In this document: positions 1 to 6,848 of the stretch, piece by piece | Numbering within the stretch: position 1 is the first letter of the stretch | Layout: each line of letters starts with the position of its first letter | Source of the DNA: a virus | Direction: 5' to 3' (one strand) | Length of the DNA stretch: 28,097 nucleotides | IMG/VR virus record: IMGVR_UViG_3300027759_000345 | Span: 1 to 28,097 of that record | Notes under the pieces: model-generated | Seen by the model: the letters and a program-made list of their open reading frames with translations, nothing else | Told to the model about the DNA's origin: nothing | The model's database searches: none | Translations under genes and position numbers: made by a program

Positions 1-2
1 CG

Positions 3-140
3 CAAGATGATGCGCTCGAACTCAAGGCACAGACCGGCGAGAATTACGACATCATTCACCAAGCGCGAGTATGGACGACCCAGACGTTCCATGAAGCGCA
101 CATGCTTTCGCTCGATATTCCACACATTGGGCGCGATTGA
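3..140 (+). CDS. C-terminal end of an unknown protein (5' partial)
   Basis: An open frame enters from the left window edge and stops at TGA 138-140, giving the last 45 residues of a protein (…QTGENYDIIHQARVW…HIGRD). It has no stop from base 3 onwards and lies on the same strand as the early operon. I do not recognise the family. The overlapping frame starting at base 7 looks arginine-rich and out of phase with the local composition, so this frame is preferred. Confidence 0.5.
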   Translation, partial: QDDALELKAQTGENYDIIHQARVWTTQTFHEAHMLSLDIPHIGRD

Positions 141-148
141 GATCAACC

Positions 149-168
149 GGGGAGGCTTTGGCCTCCCC
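149..168 (+). terminator. Perfect 8-bp hairpin, possible terminator or leader structure
   Basis: GGGGAGGC, loop TTTG, GCCTCCCC forms a perfect GC-rich hairpin between the stop at 140 and the start at 192. No clear U-tract follows (ACCTACCTT), so it may be a weak terminator or an mRNA-stabilising or translation-tuning leader for the next gene, whose Shine-Dalgarno (AGGG, 179-182) lies downstream of it. Confidence 0.5.
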
Positions 169-191
169 ACCTACCTTCAGGGAAAACAATC

Positions 192-440
192 ATGAGCAAG
201 ACGTACAACGGCTGGACAAATTACGCGACGTGGCGGGTAAATTTGGAACTCTTCCAAGATTATGATTCTGAGGATTGGGCTGAAGTTGATCAGAGCGATC
301 TTGCAGAAATCTTAAAAGAACGCGCAAACGATATGCTCGATAATCAAGCAACTGGATACGCTCTTGATTACGCGAGAGCATTTTTAGAAGACGTTAACTG
401 GTACGAGATTGCAGTATCCGTACTCGATTTGGAGCATTAG
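192..440 (+). CDS. Small conserved phage protein, DUF7249-like
   Basis: This 82-residue acidic protein opens with the motif YNGWTNYATWRVNLE, which I recognise from the DUF7249 group of short proteins in phages and plasmids. Function is unknown. The start has an AGGG Shine-Dalgarno 9 nt upstream, and the next gene begins 2 nt after its stop, so it is probably co-translated with the Sak4-like ATPase. No membrane segment or cysteine is present. Its place at the head of a recombination gene set suggests, but does not show, a role in DNA metabolism or host takeover. Confidence 0.8.
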   Translation: MSKTYNGWTNYATWRVNLELFQDYDSEDWAEVDQSDLAEILKERANDMLDNQATGYALDYARAFLEDVNWYEIAVSVLDLEH

Positions 441-442
441 AA

Positions 443-1117
443 ATGGCAATCAACATTAAACACACTGGCGGCCTTTCAACCAATGGCGTTAAGCTGTTGG
501 TCTATGGGCAGGCTGGCGCTGGCAAAACATCGCTGATTCAGACGCTGCCGACGCCAATCGTTCTCAGCGCCGAGGCTGGCCTGTTGTCGCTGCAAAGCGC
601 CAACCTGCCTTACATCGAGATCGTCGACATGGATTCGCTTCGCGAAGCCTATGAGTTTTTGATCGGACCAGACGGCGAGAAATTTGAAAGCGTGGCGCTC
701 GATAGCATCAGCGAGATCGCCGAAGTCTGCCTGATCCACGAAAAGAAAATCGCCAAAGACCCGCGTCAAGCATACGGCGCCATGCAAGAACAGATGGGCG
801 AGATTATTAGATTGTTTCGCGATCTTCCAGCCAAGCACGTTTATATGAGCGCGAAGTTGGAGAAAGCCACCGACGAAATGGGACGCATTCTTTATTCGCC
901 ATCGATGCCGGGAAACAAGACCGGCCAAGCGCTGCCGTATTTCTTCGACGAAGTGTTGGCGCTGCGGATCGAGAAAGACGCAGACGGTGGAACGCAGCGC
1001 GCGCTGATGTGCGACGGCGATGGGCTTTGGAACGCCAAAGATCGCAGCGGAAAGCTGGACGCATGGGAAGCGCCAGACCTTGGCGAGATCATCAAGAAAA
1101 TCGGAGCAAGATCATGA
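443..1117 (+). CDS. Sak4-like RecA-fold ATPase (phage recombinase)
   Basis: This 224-residue protein has a Walker A motif GQAGAGKTS at residues 22-30, a hydrophobic Walker B-like strand ending in VALDS (Asp87), and a conserved basic middle region. The layout is that of the short AAA/RecA-core proteins called Sak4 (PF13479 type), which in phages bind ssDNA and promote strand annealing, usually with a phage SSB-like partner. A DUF669 protein, the usual companion, lies two genes downstream, followed by a RecB/Cas4-like exonuclease. That context supports homologous recombination or replication-restart work in the cytoplasm. The stop overlaps the next start in ATGA. Assignment is by motif and neighbourhood; a general phage AAA ATPase is the alternative. 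Confidence 0.85.
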   Translation: MAINIKHTGGLSTNGVKLLVYGQAGAGKTSLIQTLPTPIVLSAEAGLLSLQSANLPYIEIVDMDSLREAYEFLIGPDGEKFESVALDSISEIAEVCLIHEKKIAKDPRQAYGAMQEQMGEIIRLFRDLPAKHVYMSAKLEKATDEMGRILYSPSMPGNKTGQALPYFFDEVLALRIEKDADGGTQRALMCDGDGLWNAKDRSGKLDAWEAPDLGEIIKKIGARS

Positions 1118-1494
1118 GCGATATTTACGCCGAGTGGATCGCCTGCAAAGACGCAGAGCGCAAAGCGGTAGATCGTCGCCGTGAGATTGAAGACGAGATT
1201 ATGGATCATGTCGGAAAATCAAACGCCGAAGGCACGCGCACGATCAGCATCTGCGCCACTAATAATTACGAGATCAAACTCGTAACGCGGTTCACGCGCA
1301 AAGTTGACGCAGATTTATTGCAGGAGATCGCCGCAGAGCATGATCTGAGCGAACATCTGCCGATCCTATTTCGTTGGAAGCCTGAACTCAATGTAAAAGC
1401 ATGGGACAAGGCATCCGACGAAATCACCAAGCCGCTTCTGGGAGCAATCACAACAACGCCCGGTCGCCCTTCATTCACCATCGTTAAGGAGTAA
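1114..1494 (+). CDS. Hypothetical protein between Sak4 and DUF669
   Basis: This is a 126-residue protein. The start at 1114 is chosen over a longer upstream reading because it gives the ATGA overlap with the preceding stop and a helical N-terminus (YAEWIACKDAERKAVDRRREIEDEI). An N-terminal charged helix is followed by a mixed beta-rich part (TRTISICATNNYEIKLVTRFTR). Similar small proteins occur between the recombinase and SSB-like genes in other phages (a DUF7173-like group is possible), but I cannot assign a function. Tight coupling on both sides suggests it acts with the Sak4/DUF669 pair. Confidence 0.75.
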   Translation: MSDIYAEWIACKDAERKAVDRRREIEDEIMDHVGKSNAEGTRTISICATNNYEIKLVTRFTRKVDADLLQEIAAEHDLSEHLPILFRWKPELNVKAWDKASDEITKPLLGAITTTPGRPSFTIVKE

Positions 1495-1499
1495 ACAGC

Positions 1500-2003
1500 A
1501 TGGCTTTTCTCAATCAGACGTTCAATCAGCAAGACATGCCTAAAGGCACTGGTGGCAATTATGAGCCGCTTCCTGCGGGCTGGTATTCAGCCAGCATCAC
1601 CGCTGCGGAAATCAAGCCAACGAAAGCTGGCACGGGCGAATATATCTCAGTGCGCTACGACATCATCGGACCATCGCACGAAGGCCGCGTGGTGTTTGGT
1701 ACGTTTAACATTCGCAACGCATCGCCGAAGGCTGAAGAGATCGGCCAGCAGCAACTCGGTGAACTAATGGCCGCAATCAATTTGCCGCAGCTATCCGATA
1801 CAGATCAGTTGATCGGATCAAATCTGCAAATCAAGTTGGCGATTGAGCGAAGTGAACAATACGGCGATAAGAACCAAGTCAAGGCGTATAAGAGCGTAAG
1901 TGGCACGATGCCTTCGTCTGGTGCTTCATCCATGCCGAAATCTGCGCCGCCGCTCTCAGCGCCTGCCGCCAAGTCGTCTTCGCCGCCGTGGGCGAAGAAG
2001 TAA
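1500..2003 (+). CDS. DUF669 family, ssDNA-binding-type protein
   Basis: This 167-residue protein has the DUF669 signature: an N-terminus reading FNQQDMPKGTGGNYEPLPAGWY, then alternating beta strands and a KNQVKAYKSV strand. The family is regarded as a phage ssDNA-binding protein partnered with Sak4-type recombinases. The last ~35 residues are a Pro/Ser/Ala-rich flexible tail ending PPWAKK. The layout resembles the disordered tail of SSB, but the tip is basic rather than acidic, so it would not be expected to recruit host proteins through the usual SSB C-terminal peptide. GGAG in the preceding gene end serves as Shine-Dalgarno. A strong terminator follows 8 nt after the stop. Confidence 0.85.
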   Translation: MAFLNQTFNQQDMPKGTGGNYEPLPAGWYSASITAAEIKPTKAGTGEYISVRYDIIGPSHEGRVVFGTFNIRNASPKAEEIGQQQLGELMAAINLPQLSDTDQLIGSNLQIKLAIERSEQYGDKNQVKAYKSVSGTMPSSGASSMPKSAPPLSAPAAKSSSPPWAKK

Positions 2004-2011
2004 CAACAACT

Positions 2012-2037
2012 GCTCCGGCATTCGTGCCGGAGCTTTT
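2012..2037 (+). terminator. Intrinsic terminator after the DUF669 gene
   Basis: GCTCCGGCA, loop TTCG, TGCCGGAGC is a perfect 9-bp stem closed by a stable UUCG-type tetraloop and followed by TTTT. It sits 8 nt after a stop and before the Shine-Dalgarno (AGGGAG, 2042-2047) of the next gene. It probably reduces transcription of the nuclease/helicase genes relative to the upstream Sak4/DUF669 genes, since no new promoter is obvious in the short gap. Confidence 0.85.
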
Positions 2038-2053
2038 CATCAGGGAGATGAAA

Positions 2054-3076
2054 ATGGCAAAGATTCCAGAGCCAACAAATTCAATTCAAAGCCTGATCGA
2101 TCAGCATCATGAGGCAAGCGCCAGCAAGCCGCGCCCGCATATGGGCGGATCGATGCTAGGCCATCCGTGTGATCGGTGGCTGTGGCTCTCGTTTAGATGG
2201 GCTGTGCAACCCATCTTTCCGGGACGAATCCTGCGCCTGTTCCGACGCGGTCACCGAGAAGAAGAAATCATCCTTGCCGATCTGCGTGCAATCGGGATCA
2301 ACATCCTTGAAGGCGAGCAAACGCGCGTCGATTTCGGTGCGCATGTGTCTGGCAGCGTCGATGCGATCATCGAAGGCGGAGTGCCGGGAGCGCCGCACAA
2401 ACGCCATATCGGCGAGTTCAAAACGCACTCGCTGAAATCGTTCAATGATGTCTCGACTAAAGGCGTTCAGAACTCCAAGCCCGAACACTGGGCGCAGATG
2501 CAAGTTTACATGAAAGGCACAGGGATTGACCGCGCGCTTTACGTGGCGATCTGCAAGGACGACGACCGGATTTATACTGAGCGCGTGCGCTACGACGCAG
2601 ACGCAGCCACAAAGCTGATCCAACGCGGCAAGCGCATTGCGGTTGATGATCGGATGCCGCCACCGCTCTCGACTGACGCGACGTGGTATCAGTGCAAGTT
2701 CTGCCCAGCGCATTCGTTCTGCCACGAGACGAAGACGACAAAGCATGTAAATTGCAGAACTTGCGCGCACTCGACTGCAAAACCAGATAGTTCGTGGACA
2801 TGCGAGCGCTTCGCTGCCGACAATATCCCGACCGAATATCAGCACGAAGGCTGCGAGCAGCACATTCTGCATCCTGATCTGGTGCCGTGGAAGATGAAAG
2901 ATTCGCCTTACGAAAATATCGCGATTTATGAAATTGCTGGGCAAGACGTGGCGAACGGATCGCCAGATGCAAACGTGTTTTCAAGCAAGGAAATCATTGC
3001 CAATCCTGAAGGCTGCGCCAATGAAGTCGTGCGCAAGATCAGGGGCGAGTGGCCGGGCGCGGAGATTGTGAGATGA
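2054..3076 (+). CDS. Cas4/RecB-like PD-(D/E)XK exonuclease with Fe-S cysteines
   Basis: This is a 340-residue nuclease. The ATG at 2054 is preferred over 2048 because it stands 6 nt from AGGGAG. The PD-(D/E)XK core is visible as GHREE (His67), GSVDAII (Asp103), GEFKTH (Glu121, Lys123) and QMQVYM (Gln148/Gln150). Cys39 (GHPCDR) and Cys214-x2-Cys217-x5-Cys223 match the four-cysteine 4Fe-4S arrangement of Cas4 and AddB nucleases. A second cysteine group follows (Cys234, Cys237, Cys250, Cys267), possibly a zinc site. The family trims DNA ends to single strands; with Sak4 and DUF669 upstream this is probably the exonuclease of the phage recombination system. The stop overlaps the next start in ATGA. 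Confidence 0.85.
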   Translation: MAKIPEPTNSIQSLIDQHHEASASKPRPHMGGSMLGHPCDRWLWLSFRWAVQPIFPGRILRLFRRGHREEEIILADLRAIGINILEGEQTRVDFGAHVSGSVDAIIEGGVPGAPHKRHIGEFKTHSLKSFNDVSTKGVQNSKPEHWAQMQVYMKGTGIDRALYVAICKDDDRIYTERVRYDADAATKLIQRGKRIAVDDRMPPPLSTDATWYQCKFCPAHSFCHETKTTKHVNCRTCAHSTAKPDSSWTCERFAADNIPTEYQHEGCEQHILHPDLVPWKMKDSPYENIAIYEIAGQDVANGSPDANVFSSKEIIANPEGCANEVVRKIRGEWPGAEIVR

Positions 3077-3525
3077 GACCGATTTATGAAAGCGAAGCCG
3101 ACCGCATTTTAGAGCGCGAAGTTATTTCGCGACTTGCGGCTCACTGGGGGCTTGGATACGCAAAAATGAAAATGTCTTGCGTGATAGATTTTGCGCTTCT
3201 TGATGGCAAACGAGTTGTTGCGGTCGCTGAAGTGAAGGGTCGCAATTATTCTAGCGCAGACATTGAAAGATTTGGCGGTTTAATCCTTAGCACAGGAAAA
3301 GTTCTGTCTGCAAAAGATTGGGTATCAGCCCTTCTGGTGCCTTTTGTTCTTGTGGTCAAACTGACGGATGGTGTTTTTTATCTTTCAATCAGAAACAATG
3401 AAGATTGGCCAGCAATGGTGATCGAAATGGCCTGGCGTCGGGATCGAGGCGATTTGCAAGACATTGAGCCGTGCTGTCTTTTTCCCATGAGCTTATTTGA
3501 AAGGCTGCAAGATGAAGCTCCGTGA
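3073..3525 (+). CDS. Small PD-(D/E)XK nuclease-like protein
   Basis: This 150-residue protein starts in an ATGA overlap. Residues 38-56 read VIDFALLDGKR followed by VVAVAEVKGR, which is the ID…(D/E)xK pattern of restriction-endonuclease-fold nucleases (Asp39, Glu53, Lys55). A beta-rich second half follows. No DNA-recognition domain is attached. It could be a Holliday-junction or branched-DNA nuclease, or an accessory endonuclease; the substrate cannot be read from the sequence. It overlaps the helicase gene by 14 nt. Its DNA appears more AT-rich than its neighbours, which may mean separate acquisition. Confidence 0.75.
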   Translation: MRPIYESEADRILEREVISRLAAHWGLGYAKMKMSCVIDFALLDGKRVVAVAEVKGRNYSSADIERFGGLILSTGKVLSAKDWVSALLVPFVLVVKLTDGVFYLSIRNNEDWPAMVIEMAWRRDRGDLQDIEPCCLFPMSLFERLQDEAP

Positions 3526-5104
3526 TTATCAGCAACGCGCCATTGACGATCTGTACGAATGGTTTCGCAACTCAACCGGCAATCCTTGCATGGTGTTACC
3601 GACAGGATCGGGCAAAAGCCATATCGTGGCCGAACTGTGCCACGGTGCTTTAATGAATTGGCCTGAGACGCAAATCTTGATGCTAACGCACGTTAAAGAA
3701 CTGATCGAACAGAACGCGCAGAAACTGCGCCAGCATTGGTCGGGAGCGCCGATGGGCATCTATTCGGCGAGCATCGGAAAAAAGCAGCTTGGCGAGCCTA
3801 TCACGTTTGCCGGTATTCAATCTGTGCGCGATAAGGCATCCGAGATCGGCCACATCGATCTGATCATCATTGACGAATGCCACCTTGTTTCGCACAAGGA
3901 CGAAGGCGGTTATCGAAAGCTGATCGGCAATCTGCAAGCGATCAATCCCATGCTGCGCGTTATCGGCTTGACCGCGACGCCGTATCGGCTCGGCCACGGG
4001 CTGATCACCGACAAGCCAGCCCTGTTCGATGATCTTTTGGAATCCGTGACGATTGAAGAACTCGTTTACAAAGGATTCCTTGCGCCTCTTCGCAGCAAGA
4101 TCACCGGCATAAAGTTTGATCTGTCTGGCGTGCATAAACGTGGAGGAGAATTTATCGAGAGTGAACTTCAAGCCGCAGTCGATAATGACGACAAGAACCA
4201 AGCTGTTGTTGATAAGGTCATATCGCTGGCGGGCAATCGCAAGGCGTGGCTGTTTTTCTGCACTGGCGTCAAGCACGCGCAGCATATTGCAAGCGTGCTG
4301 CAATCGCGCTGCATCAACGCTGAGTGCGTGACAGGAGAAACGCCAAAGAAGGAACGCGAGCGAATGATTGCAGATTTCAAAGCTGGTCGCCTGCAAGCAC
4401 TGACTAACGCCAACGTGCTTACGACCGGATTTGATTATCCCGACATCGATCTGATTGCGATGCTGCGCCCGACCATGAGTCCATCGCTTTACGTTCAGAT
4501 GGCTGGGCGAGGAATGCGACCGAAGAGCCACACCGATCATTGTCTGGTTTTAGACTTTGCAGGCGTTGTCGAAACGCATGGACCGATCACGGCAGTTCAA
4601 GCGCCGAAGAAGAAAGGCGATGGGACAGGCGAAGCGCCGTCTAAAGTCTGCGAGGCTTGCAACGAGATCGTTCACATATCGGCGCAAGTTTGCCCAGCGT
4701 GCGGCAATCCATTTCCTGCGCCACCGCCAAAGTCTATGAACTTGCGCGATGACGACATCATGGGCCTTGACGGGCATAATATGAATGTCAGTAAATGGGT
4801 ATGGCGCAAGCACATCAGTCGCACTAGCGGCAAAGAAATGCTCGCCGCTACTTATTACGGCTCAAATCTGTCTGACAAATCTGTTACTGAATACTTCCCA
4901 ATAACGCATGAAGGATATGCAGGAGAGAAAGCAAGGCGCGCCATTGCCGTAATTGCTAACCAAGCCGGAGCCGTATTAGATTTGATGCGAGTGCGAGACT
5001 TTGAACAAATGGCTGATGGATTATCGGCTGGACAATATCCAAAAACGATAGAATATCGTCAAGATGGAAAGTTTTTCCGCGTCGTTAAGAGGGAATGGGC
5101 ATGA
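3512..5104 (+). CDS. DEAD/DEAH-box superfamily 2 helicase with zinc ribbon
   Basis: This 530-residue protein begins at the ATG before LRDYQQRAIDDL. The SF2 motifs are complete: Q-motif-like LRDYQ (3-7), Walker A PTGSGKS (30-36), DECH (121-124), TATP (154-157), TTGFDYP (304-310) and QMAGRGMRP (329-337). Residues 380-397 form a CxxC…CxxC zinc ribbon (CEAC…CPAC). The architecture resembles the UvsW/RadD/type III restriction-like helicases found in phage replication modules, which remodel branched DNA or melt origins. No primase or DnaB-type helicase is visible in the window, so this may be the main phage helicase here. It shares 14 nt with the nuclease before it and 4 nt with the gene after it. 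Confidence 0.93.
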   Translation: MKLRDYQQRAIDDLYEWFRNSTGNPCMVLPTGSGKSHIVAELCHGALMNWPETQILMLTHVKELIEQNAQKLRQHWSGAPMGIYSASIGKKQLGEPITFAGIQSVRDKASEIGHIDLIIIDECHLVSHKDEGGYRKLIGNLQAINPMLRVIGLTATPYRLGHGLITDKPALFDDLLESVTIEELVYKGFLAPLRSKITGIKFDLSGVHKRGGEFIESELQAAVDNDDKNQAVVDKVISLAGNRKAWLFFCTGVKHAQHIASVLQSRCINAECVTGETPKKERERMIADFKAGRLQALTNANVLTTGFDYPDIDLIAMLRPTMSPSLYVQMAGRGMRPKSHTDHCLVLDFAGVVETHGPITAVQAPKKKGDGTGEAPSKVCEACNEIVHISAQVCPACGNPFPAPPPKSMNLRDDDIMGLDGHNMNVSKWVWRKHISRTSGKEMLAATYYGSNLSDKSVTEYFPITHEGYAGEKARRAIAVIANQAGAVLDLMRVRDFEQMADGLSAGQYPKTIEYRQDGKFFRVVKREWA

Positions 5105-5310
5105 GCAATCCGCAGTTGAAGAAGCATCCGACGCCACAGTTCGTAAAAGATTATTGGGCGTGGATGCAGGCTGGACCGCCGAAGTGCTGCCACACTTGCA
5201 ATTATTACGCGAGCGATGGCATGTGCGATAAGTTCCACATGGAGCCGCCTGAAGAGTTCGCCGCAACGCCGGGCGAATGTTCTGCATGGAAACCGGAAAT
5301 GCCGTTTTGA
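5101..5310 (+). CDS. Small Cys-rich putative zinc-binding phage protein
   Basis: This 69-residue protein has five cysteines in the pattern CCHTCNYYASDGMC…C followed by EPPEEFAATPGECSAW. Short proteins with a CHTC…C…EPP.EF…C.W layout recur in phage genomes and probably bind one zinc ion; function is unknown. The start at 5101 gives an ATGA overlap with the helicase stop and correct spacing to AGAGGG, whereas the ATG at 5095 is too close to it. Its location between a helicase and a nuclease suggests a DNA- or protein-binding accessory role. Confidence 0.75.
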   Translation: MSNPQLKKHPTPQFVKDYWAWMQAGPPKCCHTCNYYASDGMCDKFHMEPPEEFAATPGECSAWKPEMPF

Positions 5311-5663
5311 AAGCGCCGGTAAGGATTCCGACTGAGCATGAAGAACAGCGCGAACTAGTGAAATGGTTTCGCCAGACGTTTGATGGCGTTCGAATCTTTG
5401 CAATCCCTAACGGTGGAGCGCGAAACATCGCGACCGCTACGCGCCTAAAGGTCGAAGGCGTAAGCGCAGGCGTCCCTGATCTTTACGTTCCAGCGTGGCG
5501 TCTCTGGATCGAGATGAAGCGCCAGAAAGGCGGGCGCGTCGATCCTGCGCAAGCAGATTGGCACGCCTATCTCGAAACCTGTGGCGACATGGTAATTGTC
5601 TGCAAAGGCTCAGACCACGCTAAAGAACTGGTGCGCTCATACGTGGCTGCGCTCAGGAAATAA
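5277..5663 (+). CDS. VRR-NUC domain nuclease
   Basis: This is a compact nuclease of about 118-128 residues. The VRR-NUC fold is recognisable from EHEEQRELVKWFR, IPNGGARN, GVSAGVPDLY (catalytic Asp) and LWIEMKRQKGGR (catalytic Glu and Lys), then QADWHAYLE and a final CKGSDHA strand. Family members cleave structured DNA such as flaps or Holliday junctions. The start is uncertain: ATG at 5277 or 5286 overlaps the upstream gene by 34 or 25 nt, while TTG at 5307 gives a TTGA overlap and a better match to typical family N-termini. It closes the nuclease/helicase set before a short gap. Confidence 0.88.
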   Translation: MFCMETGNAVLKAPVRIPTEHEEQRELVKWFRQTFDGVRIFAIPNGGARNIATATRLKVEGVSAGVPDLYVPAWRLWIEMKRQKGGRVDPAQADWHAYLETCGDMVIVCKGSDHAKELVRSYVAALRK

Positions 5664-5666
5664 CGC

Positions 5667-5694
5667 TTTACAGTATCCGCCAATTCTGTATTGT
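5667..5694 (+). promoter_or_regulatory. Possible sigma-70-type promoter with imperfect dyad
   Basis: TTTACA (5667-5672) and TATTGT (5689-5694) are separated by 16 nt in the only sizeable non-coding gap (5664-5718) of the early operon. The flanks form an imperfect dyad: CGCTTTACAG at 5664-5673, answered by CTGTA (5686-5690) and AAGCG (5696-5700). The element could drive the DnaA-IV to GcrA gene group and be bound by a regulator. The calls are by eye, and both hexamers are imperfect. Confidence 0.35.
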
Positions 5695-5718
5695 TAAGCG
5701 ATAAACAGGGAGTGGAAT

Positions 5719-5967
5719 ATGCAGCCGATCTTTTTTACCGTTAACGACCTCGACCTGATCTTGTATCCGATCACGATCACGGAATGCACGCTGGACATTG
5801 AAGTCGATACAATGCGCGATTGGTATATTCAAAGCGTGTCCATTGTGACGACAGGGAACAAAGTTGTTCAGCTAGATCATGGAGATTGGATCGAGCGCGA
5901 AATTATCGCATCGGTTTATTCAGATCGTGATCTTTGCGCAGAGATCAAAGAAGCCTGCAAGGAGTAA
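5719..5967 (+). CDS. Hypothetical protein, 82 residues
   Basis: The start has a good Shine-Dalgarno (AGGGAGTGGAAT). The protein is acidic, without cysteines except two near the C-terminus and one near residue 23, and looks beta-rich (FFTVNDLDLILYPITITECTLDIEV). It ends in a helix. I do not recognise the family. It is the first gene after the probable promoter, and its stop TAATG overlaps an unused ATG of the next gene. Confidence 0.75.
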   Translation: MQPIFFTVNDLDLILYPITITECTLDIEVDTMRDWYIQSVSIVTTGNKVVQLDHGDWIEREIIASVYSDRDLCAEIKEACKE

Positions 5968-5972
5968 TGCAG

Positions 5973-6365
5973 ATGAACCACGCACTGAGAAAGGAAATTC
6001 ACGCTCGCCACATTGCGTTTTTAGATCGCTTGAAAGCTAAAGCAGTTGAAGCGCATTCAGAACCAATCAGTGCTCCAGTTGTTGAAGTTGAGAAACCAAA
6101 AGTTGAGCAATGGATTCCGCGTTGGCGGAAAAACGCATTTGCGATCTGCGCAAAGCATGATGTCGAGTGGGCAGACATTATGAAGCAAAATCGCGTTGGA
6201 AAGATCGTTCGCGCTCGACAAGAAATTTGCTGGGATATGGTCGTGAATCTCAAAATGAGTTTCAATCATGTTGCTGCAAAATTAGATCGCGATCATACAA
6301 CAGTGATGCACGCCGTAAACCGGCATAAAAAACTGTTGGAGGCTCAGAACAATGAGTGCGAATAA
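5973..6365 (+). CDS. Stand-alone DnaA domain IV (DnaA-box binding) protein
   Basis: This is a 130-residue protein. ATG 5973 is chosen because it lies 8 nt from AAGGAG, while 5967 is too close. After a charged linker (1-50), residues 53-122 match the C-terminal DNA-binding domain of the initiator DnaA, ending in RDHTTVMHAVNRHKK (residues 106-120); DHTTV is the DnaA signature that contacts the DnaA box. There is no ATPase domain. Such fragments are known in alphaproteobacterial phages and chromosomes. It could recruit host replication to a phage origin, compete with host DnaA, or act as a transcription factor; the sequence does not decide. It overlaps the next gene by 14 nt. Confidence 0.88.
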   Translation: MNHALRKEIHARHIAFLDRLKAKAVEAHSEPISAPVVEVEKPKVEQWIPRWRKNAFAICAKHDVEWADIMKQNRVGKIVRARQEICWDMVVNLKMSFNHVAAKLDRDHTTVMHAVNRHKKLLEAQNNECE

Positions 6366-6663
6366 ATACGATAGCGGCAAGCCTCCGCTCGATCTGCTTG
6401 ATCGATATGCGCTAGAGCAAATTTCATACGCCTTGCGATATGGCGCGACTAAGTACAATCGCCACAACTGGCGTGATGGAATATCGCAAAGTCGTTTAAT
6501 AGCCGCAGCGTTGCGGCACATCTTGGCTCATAACGACGGAGAAACATTCGATCAGGAAAGCGGATGCCAGCATCTGGCGCACGCTGCGTGCTGTATAATG
6601 TTTGCTATCAATATGCTCCAAACCCGTCCAGATTTGGACGACAGACCAAAGGAAAGATCATGA
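6352..6663 (+). CDS. DUF5664 / dATP-dGTP diphosphohydrolase-like protein
   Basis: This 103-residue all-helical protein opens with KYDSGKPPLDLLDRYALEQI and continues YGATKYNRHNWRDG, then an RHILAHNDGE stretch and a HLAHAACCIMF helix. This is the DUF5664 signature, the family described as dATP/dGTP diphosphohydrolase N-terminal domain, related to MazG-type pyrophosphatases. Acidic and histidine residues (HNDGE, HLAHA) are positioned for metal-dependent nucleotide hydrolysis. It probably cleans or tunes the nucleotide pool during phage replication. No PurZ or modified-base polymerase is in the window, so a 2-aminoadenine genome is not supported. It overlaps genes on both sides. Confidence 0.8.
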   Translation: MSANKYDSGKPPLDLLDRYALEQISYALRYGATKYNRHNWRDGISQSRLIAAALRHILAHNDGETFDQESGCQHLAHAACCIMFAINMLQTRPDLDDRPKERS

Positions 6664-6848
6664 CCGAACAGAATGGAAAATCACGCCGTGGCTTTGCCAG
6701 CATGACGCCGGAGCGCCGCAAAGAAATCGCCAGCATGGGCGGCAAAGCCGTCAATCCTGCAAATCGCGCTTTTACAAAAAGTCGCGACCTTGCTCGATCC
6801 GCTGGCAAGCAAGGCGGTAAGTCGCCTAAGAAAATGCCGACTGAATGA
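6660..6848 (+). CDS. KGG-motif (stress-induced type) small basic protein
   Basis: This 62-residue basic protein carries RRGFASMTPERRKEIASMGGKA and a C-terminal AGKQGGKSPKK. Repeats of the form (K/R)GFASM…GGKA are typical of the KGG family of general stress-type proteins, found in many bacteria and some phages. The Lys/Arg and Gly content suggests nucleic-acid binding, but biochemical function is not established. It starts and ends in ATGA overlaps with its neighbours. It is coupled to a nucleotide-pool enzyme and to a secreted enzyme, which gives no clear functional hint. Confidence 0.85.
   Translation: MTEQNGKSRRGFASMTPERRKEIASMGGKAVNPANRAFTKSRDLARSAGKQGGKSPKKMPTE

Noticed and set aside
7-195. 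A 62-codon frame at the left edge
   Set aside because: Another frame is open from the window edge to 140, and this one overlaps the next gene start and is unusually Arg-rich.
2156-4540. Long - strand frames (262 and 285 codons) opposite exonuclease and helicase genes
   Set aside because: The + strand carries complete nuclease and helicase motifs; the antisense translations show nothing recognisable.
6352-6663. Evidence for a 2-aminoadenine (Z) genome
   Set aside because: A DUF5664 protein alone is widespread, and no PurZ, DatZ or special polymerase is in the window.
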